64,000 nucleotides of DNA, taken from the NCBI RefSeq assembly GCF_032854445.1, contig NC_088298.1, positions 7,241,504 through 7,305,503 of the forward strand. The letters are read 5' to 3'. A model generated the notes under the pieces. That model searched no databases. It saw nothing but the letters and a program-made list of their open reading frames with translations, and was not told the DNA's origin. The stretch's first letter is position 1. Every line of letters starts with the position of its first letter. This stretch comes from Liolophura sinensis (taxonomy: Eukaryota > Mollusca > Polyplacophora > Chitonida > Chitonidae). Of this stretch, positions 43,701-54,730 are shown one piece after another. Both the position numbers and the translations under genes were made by a program.

Positions 43701-46700
43701 CTCGGCTGTCCCTTCCGTATCGAACGGCAAGTCTTCTTCAGTTGCCGTCAATTCACGAAGGTTGGTTTTTGCCTCTGAAATCGATTCAATGACGTCTGTT
43801 ATTAGTGACGTTGGGGTTTGCAGGACGTATGACATTTGAGCTGTGACCCTCAGGACTTGCATGTAGAAGTTAAGACTGCTGAGATAGGAGTATGACAAGA
43901 ACTTTCGTAGGTATCAACGGAGTTTTGCTACCGTTTCTGTCTTGCACGCGCCTGGTGTTTCTATCATATTTTCACAATACAAGCAGAGGGGCAAAAAGTT
44001 AATCACCATGGCCTTGCATGCCCTGTACTTGTGATTTTGAAATCTCGTCCCGTGCGCCTTCGTGAAAGCGACGCAAGTAACGCCCAATGCGATTGCTGTC
44101 GCTGTGAATATTCGTTTGGCTTTGCCACTGTTTCTGAAGTGATAATACATTTGTGTCATGATTTCGTCCACTTCTTCGAACGATTTGTCAGAGGCAAAGG
44201 CATCTTTAATGGCCAACTCCAGACGATGGTTTGAACAATGTACCACGAGCAGCCACTCTCGTTCAGCCTTCAGTTGGGTACATGCGCCATTATATTTCCC
44301 CATGTTTACACTGGCGCCGTCAGTGCAGATGCTCACCATCAGTTTGTCATGCCTTTCCTTCGGCACCTCACAGGAATCCAAAAATGCCTGATCGTAGGCC
44401 TGCTTTAAACTTCGAGCATCTTCCCCTCCGATCTCGGCCATATCCTGGCACTTTACAAGGAGCTCTACAGTGCATCCGTTCACTGCAATTTTTGCATAGA
44501 TTAGCTCCTTTTCTGAACCCGTCTTCCTGGCCTGGGAGCCGTCCATAAGGCCCGAGAAGAAGTTGGAGCGGAGCAGCATTTTTGCAATGTCCTGTCGGAG
44601 TATTGCGGCCATTATAGAAACGAACTGGCGACAACATTTGTCAGTGTCTTTTCCGCTTAACAGTTTGATTCCATTCTTGCGCTGTAGCGTAACAAGACTA
44701 CGAAAGTCAGAAAACGGCCTTTCATGCCGGACAATGCAAAGGGCGGTGTTGAATAGGTGCCTATATGCTGTGCTTGAAGTTTGGTCGATAAGAATATCAA
44801 TGCGGCATTGACCAGATCCACTGGGAGGCCTTAAACAAAAGGGAGAGAAAATCATTTAGAAACTCGAGCTTAAACATTACAAATTATAATCTATATACGA
44901 TGAACAACACATGCACACCAGTGTAACTATATGCATACGGCACCTATATTTTAAATATTTTCGTGATTATATTTAACAAGTTATTATTATATTCTACATT
45001 ATTACATCAGTGTGTATCATTTTCCTATACAGTTACATTTATTTTAAACTTTAAATTTAATGTCTTTAAATGGTACGTACCCTGCCTGTGGAGCACTGCT
45101 CGTTGATGCCACGGGTGATTTGCCAAATCTTTGCTTGGCCCAGTCATGCAGTCCACCAGGTTTGATATGACGAGATAAGTTTCCTCGGTGGACGCACTCA
45201 ACACCGTCTGCCAGGTTCACAATGCCATTAAACGCTGCACCTTTCACATTTCGCCTTGCCGCCTCTGCCCTGATAGCTGCCAAGTTGTCCGCACATATTT
45301 TGCACTGCAGTTTAGTGATATTACCATCACTGTCAGTTGCCAAAACTCTGAACTCTTCCTTGAAAGGCCACTTTTCGAAGGTTTTTTTGATGGACAGTCT
45401 CTGGCTTTTTGGTAGCCATCAAAACATATTTATACACAAATAACGATTAAAATCTAAGCAATATTCGTCAGCTCCTCAAAAGATTCTGCTCGACGTAGCG
45501 CCAATATTCCGCTCTGGACTGTGACAAACATCTACAGCGCGGCGCCTCTGTCAATATTCTAATTAGCAGTTAAAACGATTGGCTATTATTTCTGGCGACC
45601 GTTGACCCAACGGTGGAATGCCATGGACTTTAACCTTGTTTTGATTACCTGTTTTGCGATCGAGTAAACGGACACATGTACACATATATTGCATTCTATT
45701 AATACATACATGTACATTGTCTTTCCAGCAGAACCGATATCAATAGAATAAGAGATGGACAGATATGAATATGAAGACAAAAACTTAGCTGGCATTGTTT
45801 TAATCGCCTGAAAGAGACGCGGCACCAGATTTCTAGACAGCAGCAGAACAAGGGACCTTTGAGTTTAGGTTTGCAAGCCAATTCAAGCAAAATAATCCAT
45901 GCAATGCATTTTAAGATTGGCCTTGTGATATATGATACAAGTACGTATTCTCTTCAAAGTTTTCATTGACAGTTATGAAATTCCTAGATCGAAGTACAAC
46001 AGACGCGTATTGGAACAACCTCACCACCCCTTTAGTTTCCAATAATTGGAATCGTCCAGATCACAGCATATGCATGCCTGTCAGTGTTGTTGGACCCTAA
46101 ACTTCTGGTTGGTAAAGATACGTGGGTATCAGTGAACGTTAAACTACACCTTCTGTGCGCCGCGCTTGGACAGTGACCCAATTAACTGTTTTATTTTTGT
46201 GATGACCAAATGTCTTTTGCGTCCTGACCCACGGCTCATAGCGCATGCATACATTTCCCTTCGCGCCGCACTGCGACAAGCTCCCCTTTGACTGAGCGGT
46301 TTGCATTTTCGGCAGCGGCAGACACTACGTACACGTTCACTCCTAATCTGCCGAAATTATTTATCGGTCCCCTGTGGCTTTTATGGTAACCGACGTTTCG
46401 GTCCCCCTTTTTTCGAATGAGGTGATCGACACGTGATCGGTCGGTTCGATCTCCTCTTATGTCGAGGGCTGACCTGTAAGCTGGCAAGCCGTCATGTAAG
46501 TGAACAATTCTTAAGTATGCTATAAACAAGAAATCAACCAACGGGAGATCACCAGTTGTGTGGACTAATAATAATTATGTAACCACAGTAGTGTATTTTT
46601 TAGCTCAAACATTTTACAATATTGAACTAATAAAACTGTGTACACATTCGACTGGAGTTTATGTGTAAAAACTGAAAAAAGGATAATGCTTTTATCATTT

Positions 46701-47132
46701 AACAGAGTAATCCTGGCTACTCTCCACTTTAATGAGAACAGCGGCAGAGAAAGAGCTTATAAGAGAAGCGGAGAGAAACAGCTCACTGTGTACTTCTCCC
46801 AGGCTAAAAAAGGAGAGCCCTCAGTTAGATGGGAAAGAGTAGCCTCAACATATGGTGAGTAATACAGTGACTGCATGTTGGTACAGCTTTTGCCTGTGCT
46901 CATATGAGATTGACTACAGTTTCTCTATTTTTAATTAGGCAATTCTTATGTAATAAGATGTAGTAAATTCCTGTTCTTATCTTTTGCAGGTTATGGGCAC
47001 CGCCTTATGTCGGCCGTTGTTGAAGGTATAACTGGCAATGCTGACGAGCTAGCTAGGAGCCTACAGCACCTTAATGTACCGCCACCTTTGTCATCAGCAA
47101 TGGAAGACGTAGATCGAGAAATGGCACGGTAA
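40724..47132 (+). CDS. Unidentified gene, three 3' exons, hAT element in its intron
   Basis: Exon A is 40724-40913 (after TTTTTTTTAG; contains MTASSSASADSSAPE, ends HCQRNK, donor GTATAT). Exon B is 46708-46854 (VILATLHFNENSGRERAY, donor GTGAGT). Exon C is 46990-47132 (YGHRLMSAVVEGITG, ends DREMAR then TAA). Using the AG at 46706-46707 the phases match and the frame stays open. The C-terminal part resembles a domain that recurs in uncharacterised, often transposon-linked, proteins of marine invertebrates. I do not know its function. A splice acceptor before exon A implies earlier exons, but the TIR element ends only 100 bases upstream. The intron holds a 5.5-kb hAT element. A possible polyadenylation signal (AATAAA) is at about 47433. 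Confidence 0.45.
40942..46471 (-). mobile_element. hAT element 1 with short TIRs
   Basis: CAGCCCTCGACATAAG begins the left end (40942) and its complement closes the right end (46471). GTGATCG/CGATC-rich words and GGTAACCGA follow inside both ends. Length is 5,530 bp. The 8 bases outside the two ends (TAGTATTC and ACCTGTAA) do not match, so no target duplication survives. The interior at 41060-42730 and 45440-46350 is non-coding. Confidence 0.8.
42734..45419 (-). pseudogene. hAT transposase 1 (C17orf113/ZNF862-like), decayed
   Basis: Exon 1 starts MATKKPETVHQK at 45419. An A7 run then shifts the frame to TFEKWPFKEEFRVLATDS, and a BED-like zinc finger follows (CKICADN..VHRGNLSRHIK). It ends at a GTACGT donor near 45080. 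Exon 2 starts near 44829 and holds the RNase H-like core (FFSGLMDGSQ, VSICTDGASVNMGKYNG, HCSNHRLELAIKDAF). The C-terminal hAT dimerisation region is IELCLCFAWSSATVERGFS with LDDLLVLRINLPSLEKL. In-frame stops lie at 43914-43916 (TGA) and 43575-43577 (TAA). Two frame changes flank the IELCLCFAW segment (about 43100-43190) and one lies near 42930, before the acidic tail ending EEEILSD. It is a dead copy. Confidence 0.85.
46486..46530 (+). repeat. SINE tail fragment next to hAT 1
   Basis: GCTGGCAAGCCGTCATGTAA then GTGAACAATTCTTAAGTATG resembles the 3' end of the SINEs elsewhere in the window. Confidence 0.4.
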
Positions 47133-48185
47133 AAATTTGGTACATACCATCGCTATGGTCAAATAGATTTATAGACAATTTGCTTTCCTGGTGCTGGTCC
47201 TTTCTCCTCTGCTTTTGCTTTTATGTGGTTGAGGGCAAGCTTATTTGTATGATTATAATATATATGCACCTGATCAAAGGTTTGATCATGCAAGAATGAG
47301 AATCTGTATGTGCTGTAAGATTTTCTGCCCAAATCGCTTTTTTCTTGTATGAAAAAAATTATGATGTTGCTGATGTTTAGATTTTATGTTAATTGTAAAT
47401 GTATGTAAATGTATTTGATTTATTATGCAAGGAATAAAAGTGTGTATTGCACTCGGGCATGGATATCCTTACATAGACTGTTGACTCAATAGGTCATTTA
47501 GCATCTTGAGAAGACCATGTAAATTATACATTGTAAAACAATACATTTTGTTTGGCTGTATTGAACTTTATGTTGGGCTTGCATAGTTGCGTGAAACTTT
47601 GTACCTTGTTGATTTATGTTTGGCTTAATTGTATATGTATATGGTAAATTAACCTTCAATTGTAATGGTTCTCTGTTCTGCTTTGCTTATATAGGTAAAA
47701 CTCTGCTTCTCTGTTTCCTATTAGACTGAAATAAATAGGTGTTGGTCTCTGGTTTAGTTGGATGTTAACGGATAGATGCTTATCCTTCATGCTGTAGTGT
47801 TCGTGCTGCATGACAAAGCACGAGGTCAACTAGACTCGAGAACATCAAATTTTCACGATTTATTCCATGTTCATGGGGCCTTGGCGACACTTAATTGTGT
47901 ATTAGCATATCCGTATAACAATAAGCGGTCATGCTGCTAAGGGGCACAACTTGATGTACATACACACCTGGCTGGGATTAAAATCCAGCCTCAGTCAAAG
48001 TATTGTCATGATTCTCTTGCACTCACTGTTCATGGGACATTGGTGGCTAAGCAGTTGACCACTTTGTAAATATGCAAACCTAATGATACCCTCGCTTAAA
48101 ATCACTGGACTTTTACCACTCCTTAGTAGGTGGTGGAATAGCGACTAACACTTGCCAGAGGTTTGGTTCTCTTTGGGTTCTGAAC
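47133..48185. other. Non-coding, AT-rich, with weak SINE-like words
   Basis: No gene is seen. The phrase TTCATGGGGCCTTGG at about 47869 recurs at 48301, and a near copy at 48030, suggesting old SINE pieces. Confidence 0.4.
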
Positions 48186-48345
48186 GGGTCATGGCCGCGT
48201 GGCTAAGGCACACGCCTTTAGCTGAATGGAGGCAAGAGGCTCTGGCTCAAATCCAGCCTGTCTGATAATTGTCATAATCCATAATACATTTTTCACACAG
48301 TTCATGGGGCCTTGGTGGCTAAGTAATTGAAGGCGCTTGCAGATC
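48186..48345 (+). repeat. tRNA-headed SINE fragment
   Basis: The A-box-like TGGCCGCGTGGCTAAGGC and the B-box-like GGCTCAAATCC have the spacing of a tRNA-derived promoter. The following TTCATGGGGCCTTGGTGGCTAAG is a second, partial head. Confidence 0.6.
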
Positions 48346-48500
48346 TGCTAAAGCTGGCTTTTCACCACTACAATACCCCTTTGTTGAAACTGGATATATG
48401 TATGATAATGTCATATGAAAGAGTGGCCAGCACTCACCAAAGTTTGGTGATTCCCTCCGGGTACTCCGGCTTCCTCATGTGAGCACTGTTGTTGAAGTGA

Positions 48501-48775
48501 AACCTTCGTGGCCGAGCGGTTAGCGTGCATTGTACGATAACCGCTGTAGCATCGCACCAATGAGGTTGTGAGTTCAAATCCAGCTGCCATTGGCTTTGTC
48601 TCCAGATTTACGAGCGAAGGTTTTCCAGCAACCTACTGAAGGTCCTGGCTCCCGCCCCCCCCCCCCCCCCCCCCCCCGGGCACAGCCCGGTTTCCTTCAA
48701 CACTTATGCTGGCACGGCGTCATGTGAGTGAAATAATCTTGAGCCCGGCGTAAAACTCCAATCAAACAAACACAC
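48501..48775 (+). repeat. tRNA-headed SINE with Nin-DC-like body
   Basis: The head reads GTGGCCGAGCGGTTAGCG (A box) and GTGAGTTCAAATCC (B box). The body has CCAGCAACCTACTGAAGG, a poly(C) run at about 48650-48677 and GGGCACAGCCCGGTTTCC. The tail is CATGTGAGTGAAATAATC to CGGCGTAAAACTCCAATC, the ending shared with the SINEs near 58280 and 63840. Confidence 0.75.
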
Positions 48776-48779
48776 CAGT

Positions 48780-49690
48780 ATAGGACTGTAAAGCAATCCT
48801 CTCGTAATCGGGAGTTGCAGGTTCAATTCTGGGTTAGATTATACTTAAAAACTAAGCTGATTGTGTCCTGAAGTAGCACTCGGTATACAAGGGTTTATAC
48901 ATTATCTGTTTGGTCTTGTGTCTTCGGTGTGAAACTCTGATAACGAGAGTACACTAGCGTGTAGTGGTATGAACTCACCCTTAAAGATGGAGATACTGGT
49001 ATCGTTATATAGCAGAAATACCGCTTAGCAGACCATACAAGAACTCACTTAATCAGTTCATAACAAGTCTACAACACTTTATTTAATAGGTAAGCTTAGC
49101 TATGGATCCTAAAACCTCTGAGTTCCTGTGTTCTAGGGGAAAATGAGAGATGTCCATACAGGTATGCATTATTACCTCAATGCGAAGCCAAGGTAAAAGC
49201 TTCAGAAATATTGCCAGTTAGCAGAATATTTGTTACCAATCCCATGCTTAGTTAAATCCATGTATCAAAACAATATTAAATCCATCCAGTAGTATGATGT
49301 TATGGTTTCAGAATTAAAAATTCAGTTTCCTCAAAATGTTCAGAGTGTGACATCACTCGTTTTTCCCGTTGAGTCTTCATTTGTATAAGTCTTATTTTCT
49401 GTTCTTGTTAAAGCTAATAAACTGTTGTAAAATAAAATCTGCTGGTTTAGGTTACTTTTTTGTGCGGCTAAACTGTCGTGTATTTCGAACAAGCCATCTC
49501 TTTATAATACAGACAGTTTGGGTCGTAACAATACTTTAATTAATTTCGTAAATTAGAAAGACAATAGTTTTCTTGATAGTCACCAGAACTGAAAAAAACA
49601 AGTCAACCTGCTCACTCCAAACAAACCAAAATAAATACAAAAAGCTGTTTTATTTTTATAAAAAATTCATGATTTTTTTTTAACGTTCCA
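48780..49690. other. Non-coding stretch
   Basis: AT-rich, with no coding or terminal signals that I can support. Confidence 0.4.
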
Positions 49691-49745
49691 CTTTGACTTG
49701 TGTGCTGTCCTGTATTTCTTTGACCATAATGCTGTGTTCAGTGCA

Positions 49746-50475
49746 ATGTTAAACACTGATCAAACTACCTGGGACTACGATGACGAGAACTTCGGCAGGG
49801 ATAAAATATCAAAACTGGCTGAACACTTCGAAACGCCGCTTACAACACGGGTTTCTTCTGGACTTGGCGCTGAACGAGTTCTCGCAGCTCAAAAAGATTG
49901 TGAAGCAGAAATACAAGTCATTCAAAAACAAAATCGGCCTTTGGGAGACAATCTTCACTCACTACGGCAACAAATTCCCTCATTTCCTGCTGCTGGTGGA
50001 GCTGTGTCTGACAATTGCATACTCCTCAGCCACAGTCGAACGTTGCTTCAGCACAACGCGACGCATCTTAACCGACTGTCGAACGCGCCTCCAGAAAACT
50101 ACGCTGAATGATCTCCTCTTTATCCGCACAAACGTTCCAGTCCTGACCAGTCTGGATTCCGGTTACGAGGAGAAACTGGTTTCTAAGGCTGTTGAAAAAT
50201 ACATGACAGCCTGCAGCGTGCGACGACACTGCGGGAAGAGGCGACGCGATGTTAGTCACGGAGAGGGGTCCGACGACACTTTTCTGTCAGTCCCATTTCA
50301 GCCGGTGAACGAATTGCTTCTGTCGGACTCGCATTTGGACATCTCTGAAGATTCAACTGAGTCCGATTCCTCGGACGGGAATTCCTTAGATGATGACTTC
50401 AGTGATATTGCCGAAAGTGAAGTAGGAGAAAACTGTCCTACTGAGAACTGTCCTCCTGTATGCTGGACCCCTTAG
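49746..50475 (+). pseudogene. hAT transposase 2, C-terminal fragment
   Basis: WDYDDENFGRDKISKLAEHF lies in one frame (from 49770). A shift at about 49850 leads to LALNEFSQLKKIVKQKYKSF. The hAT dimerisation region is clear (VELCLTIAYSSATVERCFS, LNDLLFIRTNVPVLTSLDSG). It ends in an acidic Ser/Asp tail and a TAG at 50475. It belongs to the same group as hAT 1 but is on the opposite strand and clearly diverged. The catalytic part is absent. Confidence 0.75.
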
Positions 50476-51330
50476 TTCAACTCTTTGCTAATTACAAAGT
50501 GAATATAAATGTATGTTTTTGTTGATTACAGCCGTTTAACAGACCAATATAAGCTTTCACGCCAATAAAAAATGATAAAAGATGTTTCCAAAGGCGGGAG
50601 ATTACAGGACATTGAGTATTGACAAAAGGGACAGATTATGCAACTTGCATATACACTCAGCGGGAGACTGATACCTACTGTAAAACTGATTTGCTTCGGA
50701 TGTCTGATGGTGTTTGACATGTCGCCTCATTTTCATCCTATCAGCAGGCCTACAGGCACGTGTACCTTATTGTGAGACCGATGTTTTGCAGGACGTGCGA
50801 TTTTATATACAAGTATTTGTTTAAATAGGAGCCTGCATTTTTTTTTTTCTTTTAGTGTTTGAAGTTTCACCTGTTTCATGATACTACATGCATTGGATTT
50901 TTCGCCGTTCAAACGTTGTGCAACATGCTCAGTTAGTGTTCAGTTTTGAGAATGTTCTTCCCATTAAAACAGCCAACTGTGTTCAAAATCTAGTATTTGA
51001 ATTTGATAGCGTTTACTGTCAGCAGTCTATTTACTTTGTTCTTAATAGCATGCACATGGAAATGTAATCATTCATATATGCTTTACAGGCTTTGAGATAA
51101 TACTCAAATTATTTATTTTGACTTATCTTTTCACGATCACGCAAGTAAATAAAACAAGGTTACCTTTTCATGTACATGTAGTTTAACTGCTACTCGAGCC
51201 CAAATTAGTCGAGTCTACCGTACAGATTCATGGAGCCCTTACGGGACCTCACCGGCTGCGTTCTGATTTAGAGCACAGGCCTGTGACGCATAGGCCTGTG
51301 ACGTCAAGGTCTCTCCCGGCCCTGTAGCGA

Positions 51331-51393
<63 letters not shown>

Positions 51394-51727
51394 TGTGGTA
51401 AGACTCACACCACGTGCGTTGGAAACTGCGTTAATTATCAGTAATCAGGGATACCAAACTCGCTCCCCAATACCGTAATGACACTTACTGGAAGTACTTA
51501 ATGTTGGACTGGGCATATTGCAAACATATAAGCCTGTATAACGGAATTTCACGTAAAAATGTGCCACAGGAGTCAAGTACCAACCAGGCAACACACAACG
51601 TTGAAACACCGTGTGAGTGTAAAATTTCTCTTTCTTTTGTTCACCAAGCTTACGGTATGAGCTGCTAGATATAGAAAAGAAAAACAAACATAACATTGAG
51701 CTGAATACTTTTATTAATGATCCATAA
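50476..51727. other. Non-coding stretch with a (TA)n microsatellite
   Basis: No gene is seen. A (TA)n run of about 60 bases lies at 51331-51390, with a CAGGCCTGTGACG direct repeat just before it (51277 and 51292). Confidence 0.5.
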
Positions 51728-51739
51728 GGCTGCGTTTCC

Positions 51740-51870
51740 ACCAAGTTTCACATGACACGTGACATGTCATGTGTCACGTGACAAGAAATAGGAACATATG
51801 ATTTTGGTCGGAACCGTTTCCACCAATGTCACGTGTCGCGTGTCTCATATCTCGCGTGACATGACACGTT
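51740..51870. repeat. Palindromic CACGTG-rich subterminal array
   Basis: ACACGTGACATGTCATGTGT is followed by CACGTGACA, then ATGTCACGTGTCGCGTGTC and CGCGTGACATGACACG. These nested inverted words can fold into hairpins and resemble clustered binding sites at the element's end. Confidence 0.6.
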
Positions 51871-51997
51871 TTCGAAGAATGAACATGTTCATTCTTTTTC
51901 TTGTCTCGTGTCACGTTTTGCTTTCTGATAGGGGGTTCCCCTGGGTTTTCCCCAGCTTTTACTTTCGTTTTCACGCCATGTGTTGCAACTTCTAAAC

Positions 51998-52142
51998 ATG
52001 AATGACTACAAACATAACCTGATATCCCTCGTCCAGAAAACCCCACTTTTGTGGGATCCCAGACATAGGGATTATAAGAATAAAGATCAGCGGAAACAAG
52101 TATGGGAAAAAATAGAAGAAATGCTCCAACCACCAGAAACAG
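51998..52142 (+). CDS. MADF/Myb-like DNA-binding exon of the Harbinger element
   Basis: It opens with ATG at 51998. The peptide HNLISLVQKTPLLWDPRHRD then YKNKDQRKQVWEKI is the first half of a MADF (Myb/SANT-like) domain. It ends at a GTATTT donor (52143). Harbinger elements need such a partner to bring the transposase into the nucleus and onto DNA. Only about 100 bases separate it from the transposase stop, and I find no further exon, so it is a remnant. Confidence 0.6.
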
Positions 52143-52242
52143 GTATTTGAAATTTCTAAACTTTATTCATCAAAAAGTACAAATAAACACTAATTTATGA
52201 ACAGTGTTTTGCTTGCAAATAGTTTCAAATTGTTTTGACTTT

Positions 52243-53090
52243 CTAGTCCTCGAGAAGAAGGACATTTCGGAACACATTCTGATCTTGCCACATGACACTG
52301 CCGCGAGGATCGTTGAAAAATGCAGCAATCAGATCACGTATTTCTGTGGCCTCATCTGAGTTTCTGCCACCCTGTTGAGGGCGCAGATTCATCAATCCTT
52401 GTTCATTGTTAGACCTGATTTCATAGTTAATTTCTGATGTCCGATCTATCATATGTCCATCTCTTCTACGGATGAAATTGTGCAGAACAGTACATGCATT
52501 AGTAACTGTAATTGCTCTGTCTGGTTGTAGGCGCATTGGGCGTTGAAAAATCTCAAACTTCTTTGCCAATATGCCAAAAGTGCACTCAACTGGACGTCTA
52601 GCTCTACAGTGCCGATAATTGTAAATCCGCTTAATTCTGTCAAGCGTTCTGGCTGCATATGGCTTCATGAGGTTTTTTTTCAATGGAAAGGCTTCATCTC
52701 CAACAACCTGAAACGGTATCCGTTTCTCTGTGGTACTGACCATGAAAGACTCATCCGGTATGTTCAACCTCTCCTGGTCAAGAAGCTGGCTTATTCTTGA
52801 GGCCTGGAATACACCTGCATCACTCACTCGTCCGTACTGTCCACAGTCTACTAATGTAAAACACGAATCAGCATCACTGAGTGCCAAAAGCACAATACTG
52901 GGATACCCTTTGTAATTGTAGAAAAGTGATTCGCTGTTCATAGGGTTAACCAATGCCACGTGTTTACCATCAAGACTGCCTATAGCAAATGGATAATCCC
53001 ACAAATCTCCAAATCTTTTTGCCAAACTTTTCCACTTGTCTTCATTTGGAATGGGCATTTCGATAGGCTGAAGTACTTTGCCCTCTGGGC
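52243..53090 (-). pseudogene. Harbinger transposase (DDE_Tnp_4, HARBI1-like), N terminus replaced
   Basis: The catalytic region is continuous. GSLDGKHVALVNP holds the first Asp, a GQYGRVSDAGVFQ segment follows, VVGDEAFPLKKNLMKPY holds the second Asp and RRPVECTFGILAKKFEIF the Glu. ACTVLHNFIRRRDG is also conserved. The frame runs open from 53499 to 52243, but everything upstream of about 53090 is LINE-derived, so the transposase's own N-terminal helix-turn-helix is missing. Confidence 0.8.
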
Positions 53091-53540
53091 ATGCCCAGAA
53101 GAAACATATGATAAGGCCAGGAGTATACCTCTGGCCTCGGCAGAGAATATTGAAGAAGAGGATGGAAGACGAAAGGAAGACTCGCTGCTCCATGACAGCC
53201 GCAGTCGCAACCCTGTCCTCATCCTTCGACCCGTCAGTATATATAAATTTATAATCCATATAATTAGCTTTAATTTCAGCAAAACCTTGCTGAATTATAA
53301 GAGGATTTATATTCGATTTATTATATTTACGTAGATCAAATATTAGTTTAGGTTGTGGGAGAAGCCATGGAGGAGACTCCGGAAAAGACACCGGAGCTAT
53401 ATCTTCCAGCTTGATGTTAGCTCCCACAATATGCTCCCGTATACGAAGACCGAACGAAGGGATCTTATTAGGACATTTAGTATATTTGTCTACATACAAT
53501 GGATTGAAAACACAGTCGTAGGCAGGGTTTGTTGGATGTG
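53085..53540 (-). pseudogene. LINE RNase H fragment fused to the Harbinger frame
   Basis: KFIYTDGSKDEDRVATAAV is the first RNase H motif of a Jockey/I-type LINE. SIFSAEARGILLALSYV, the second, lies in the adjacent frame (about 53090-53150), so there is a frameshift. Upstream, NKIPSFGLRIREH and SPPWLLPQPKLIFDL are the usual linker between RT and RNase H. Only this part of ORF2 is present. Confidence 0.7.
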
Positions 53541-53544
53541 CTTA

Positions 53545-54064
53545 ACTTTTAACTTGAAAAAGATGTACTTGGTAGGTCCTTGATTAGGTCAATAGTATTC
53601 ACCAGTAGGGCTATTTTTTAAGAACATGCATAAGGTTAGTATCTTGTTTGATGGATAAGAAACTGATAAAACTATAAAACAAGTACACTCACTTGTTAAA
53701 TTTTAGATACATGTATTCAGTGTCTGTGGAGTACTTAATTTGGTTATTGTTATTTATTTCTGTATTCCTGACCAAAATGTCCCTCAGGATCTGCCAACCT
53801 TGTTCAGCATCAGCTGAATTTGTTCTTTAGGTTAAGTGTGATGGTTCATCAGCAGACAGGTGATGGTCATGATTAGTTGTTTTTCTTGCGATAATACCAC
53901 CGATTATTCAAATGTACAAGTAAGTGGAAGTTCTGCAGTGCATGTAGGACTCCAATCAATCTAATCAAATTTATAATTTGAAAATAACAGCCATGTTATA
54001 CATTAAAAGTGAACATGTTAATGTATGTTAATTCAACCTGTGGTGTTTATTATAAACTACTAGG
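53545..54064. other. Non-coding stretch
   Basis: I see no gene or repeat here that I can support. Confidence 0.4.
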
Positions 54065-54203
54065 TGAGTACATCCTCCAGTGTGGGAAGTATAGGGGAAA
54101 GTGTTTCCGGTGGCTTTTGGAGAATGTCCCTGGATATTGTGGATGGTTTGTTGGACAGATCATCAAGGATGAATGGAAACAAGACCTGTCTAGTGTTCAG
54201 TAA

Positions 54204-54730
54204 AGACACAACAAGGCTGAATTTAAGGTGACACCCTGTACATTTTATGGTTTACTGACACTGTTAAGTAGGATGTTACGGCTCAATCAATCAATAATCA
54301 AACCCCCTTATATGTATACAGGATGTGCAATGGATGCCAGCTGACTTGCACAAGACTGGTAGTGAACCATAGATTGGATGATTCCTAGTTAAATAACTAT
54401 TACAGTGAAATTCTCGAAATCGGACATGCCAACACAAGCAGACAGTGTACAGACAAATTTAATTGAACTCTATTGTAATTGTACAAATCTTTCTGAACTT
54501 GAACCTGTTTCAGTGACATTTAGTGACAATCAGATGAAAATTGTATTTTATAGCGCTACATGCAAATGTTTGAGGAGGGGCGCACCATTATTCAAAGGAA
54601 AAGCGAGGAAACATGCAAGTCAAGCACCTCTCAGTTGAAGGCCCTTGTCACAACAGAGCGACAGCTATCAACTGGGGCCCTTGTGCCAAGACACTTTTTG
54701 CCCCACCTAAGGTGAAACCAAGTGAGTACT
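54204..54730 (+). other. Possible additional exon of the DUF6729-like gene
   Basis: 54405-54630 is open (ELYCNCTNLSELEPVSVTF) and 54600-54720 has TSQLKALVTTERQLSTGAL in another frame. I do not recognise them with certainty. Their position between two supported exons makes them candidate exons. Confidence 0.3.

Larger units (their letters stand above)
51728..53090. mobile_element. PIF/Harbinger element, right side missing
   Basis: GGCTGCGTTTCCACCAAG at 51728 is a Harbinger-like terminus. It is followed by palindromic CACGTGACATG/CATGTCACGTG words. Inside are an exon of a MADF-type gene (+) and the transposase (-), the two-gene layout of animal Harbinger elements. The matching right terminus is absent; a LINE fragment begins there. 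Confidence 0.65.

Noticed and set aside
48510-48600. A functional tRNA gene
   Set aside because: A- and B-box words are present, but no full cloverleaf with acceptor stem is visible and a SINE body follows.
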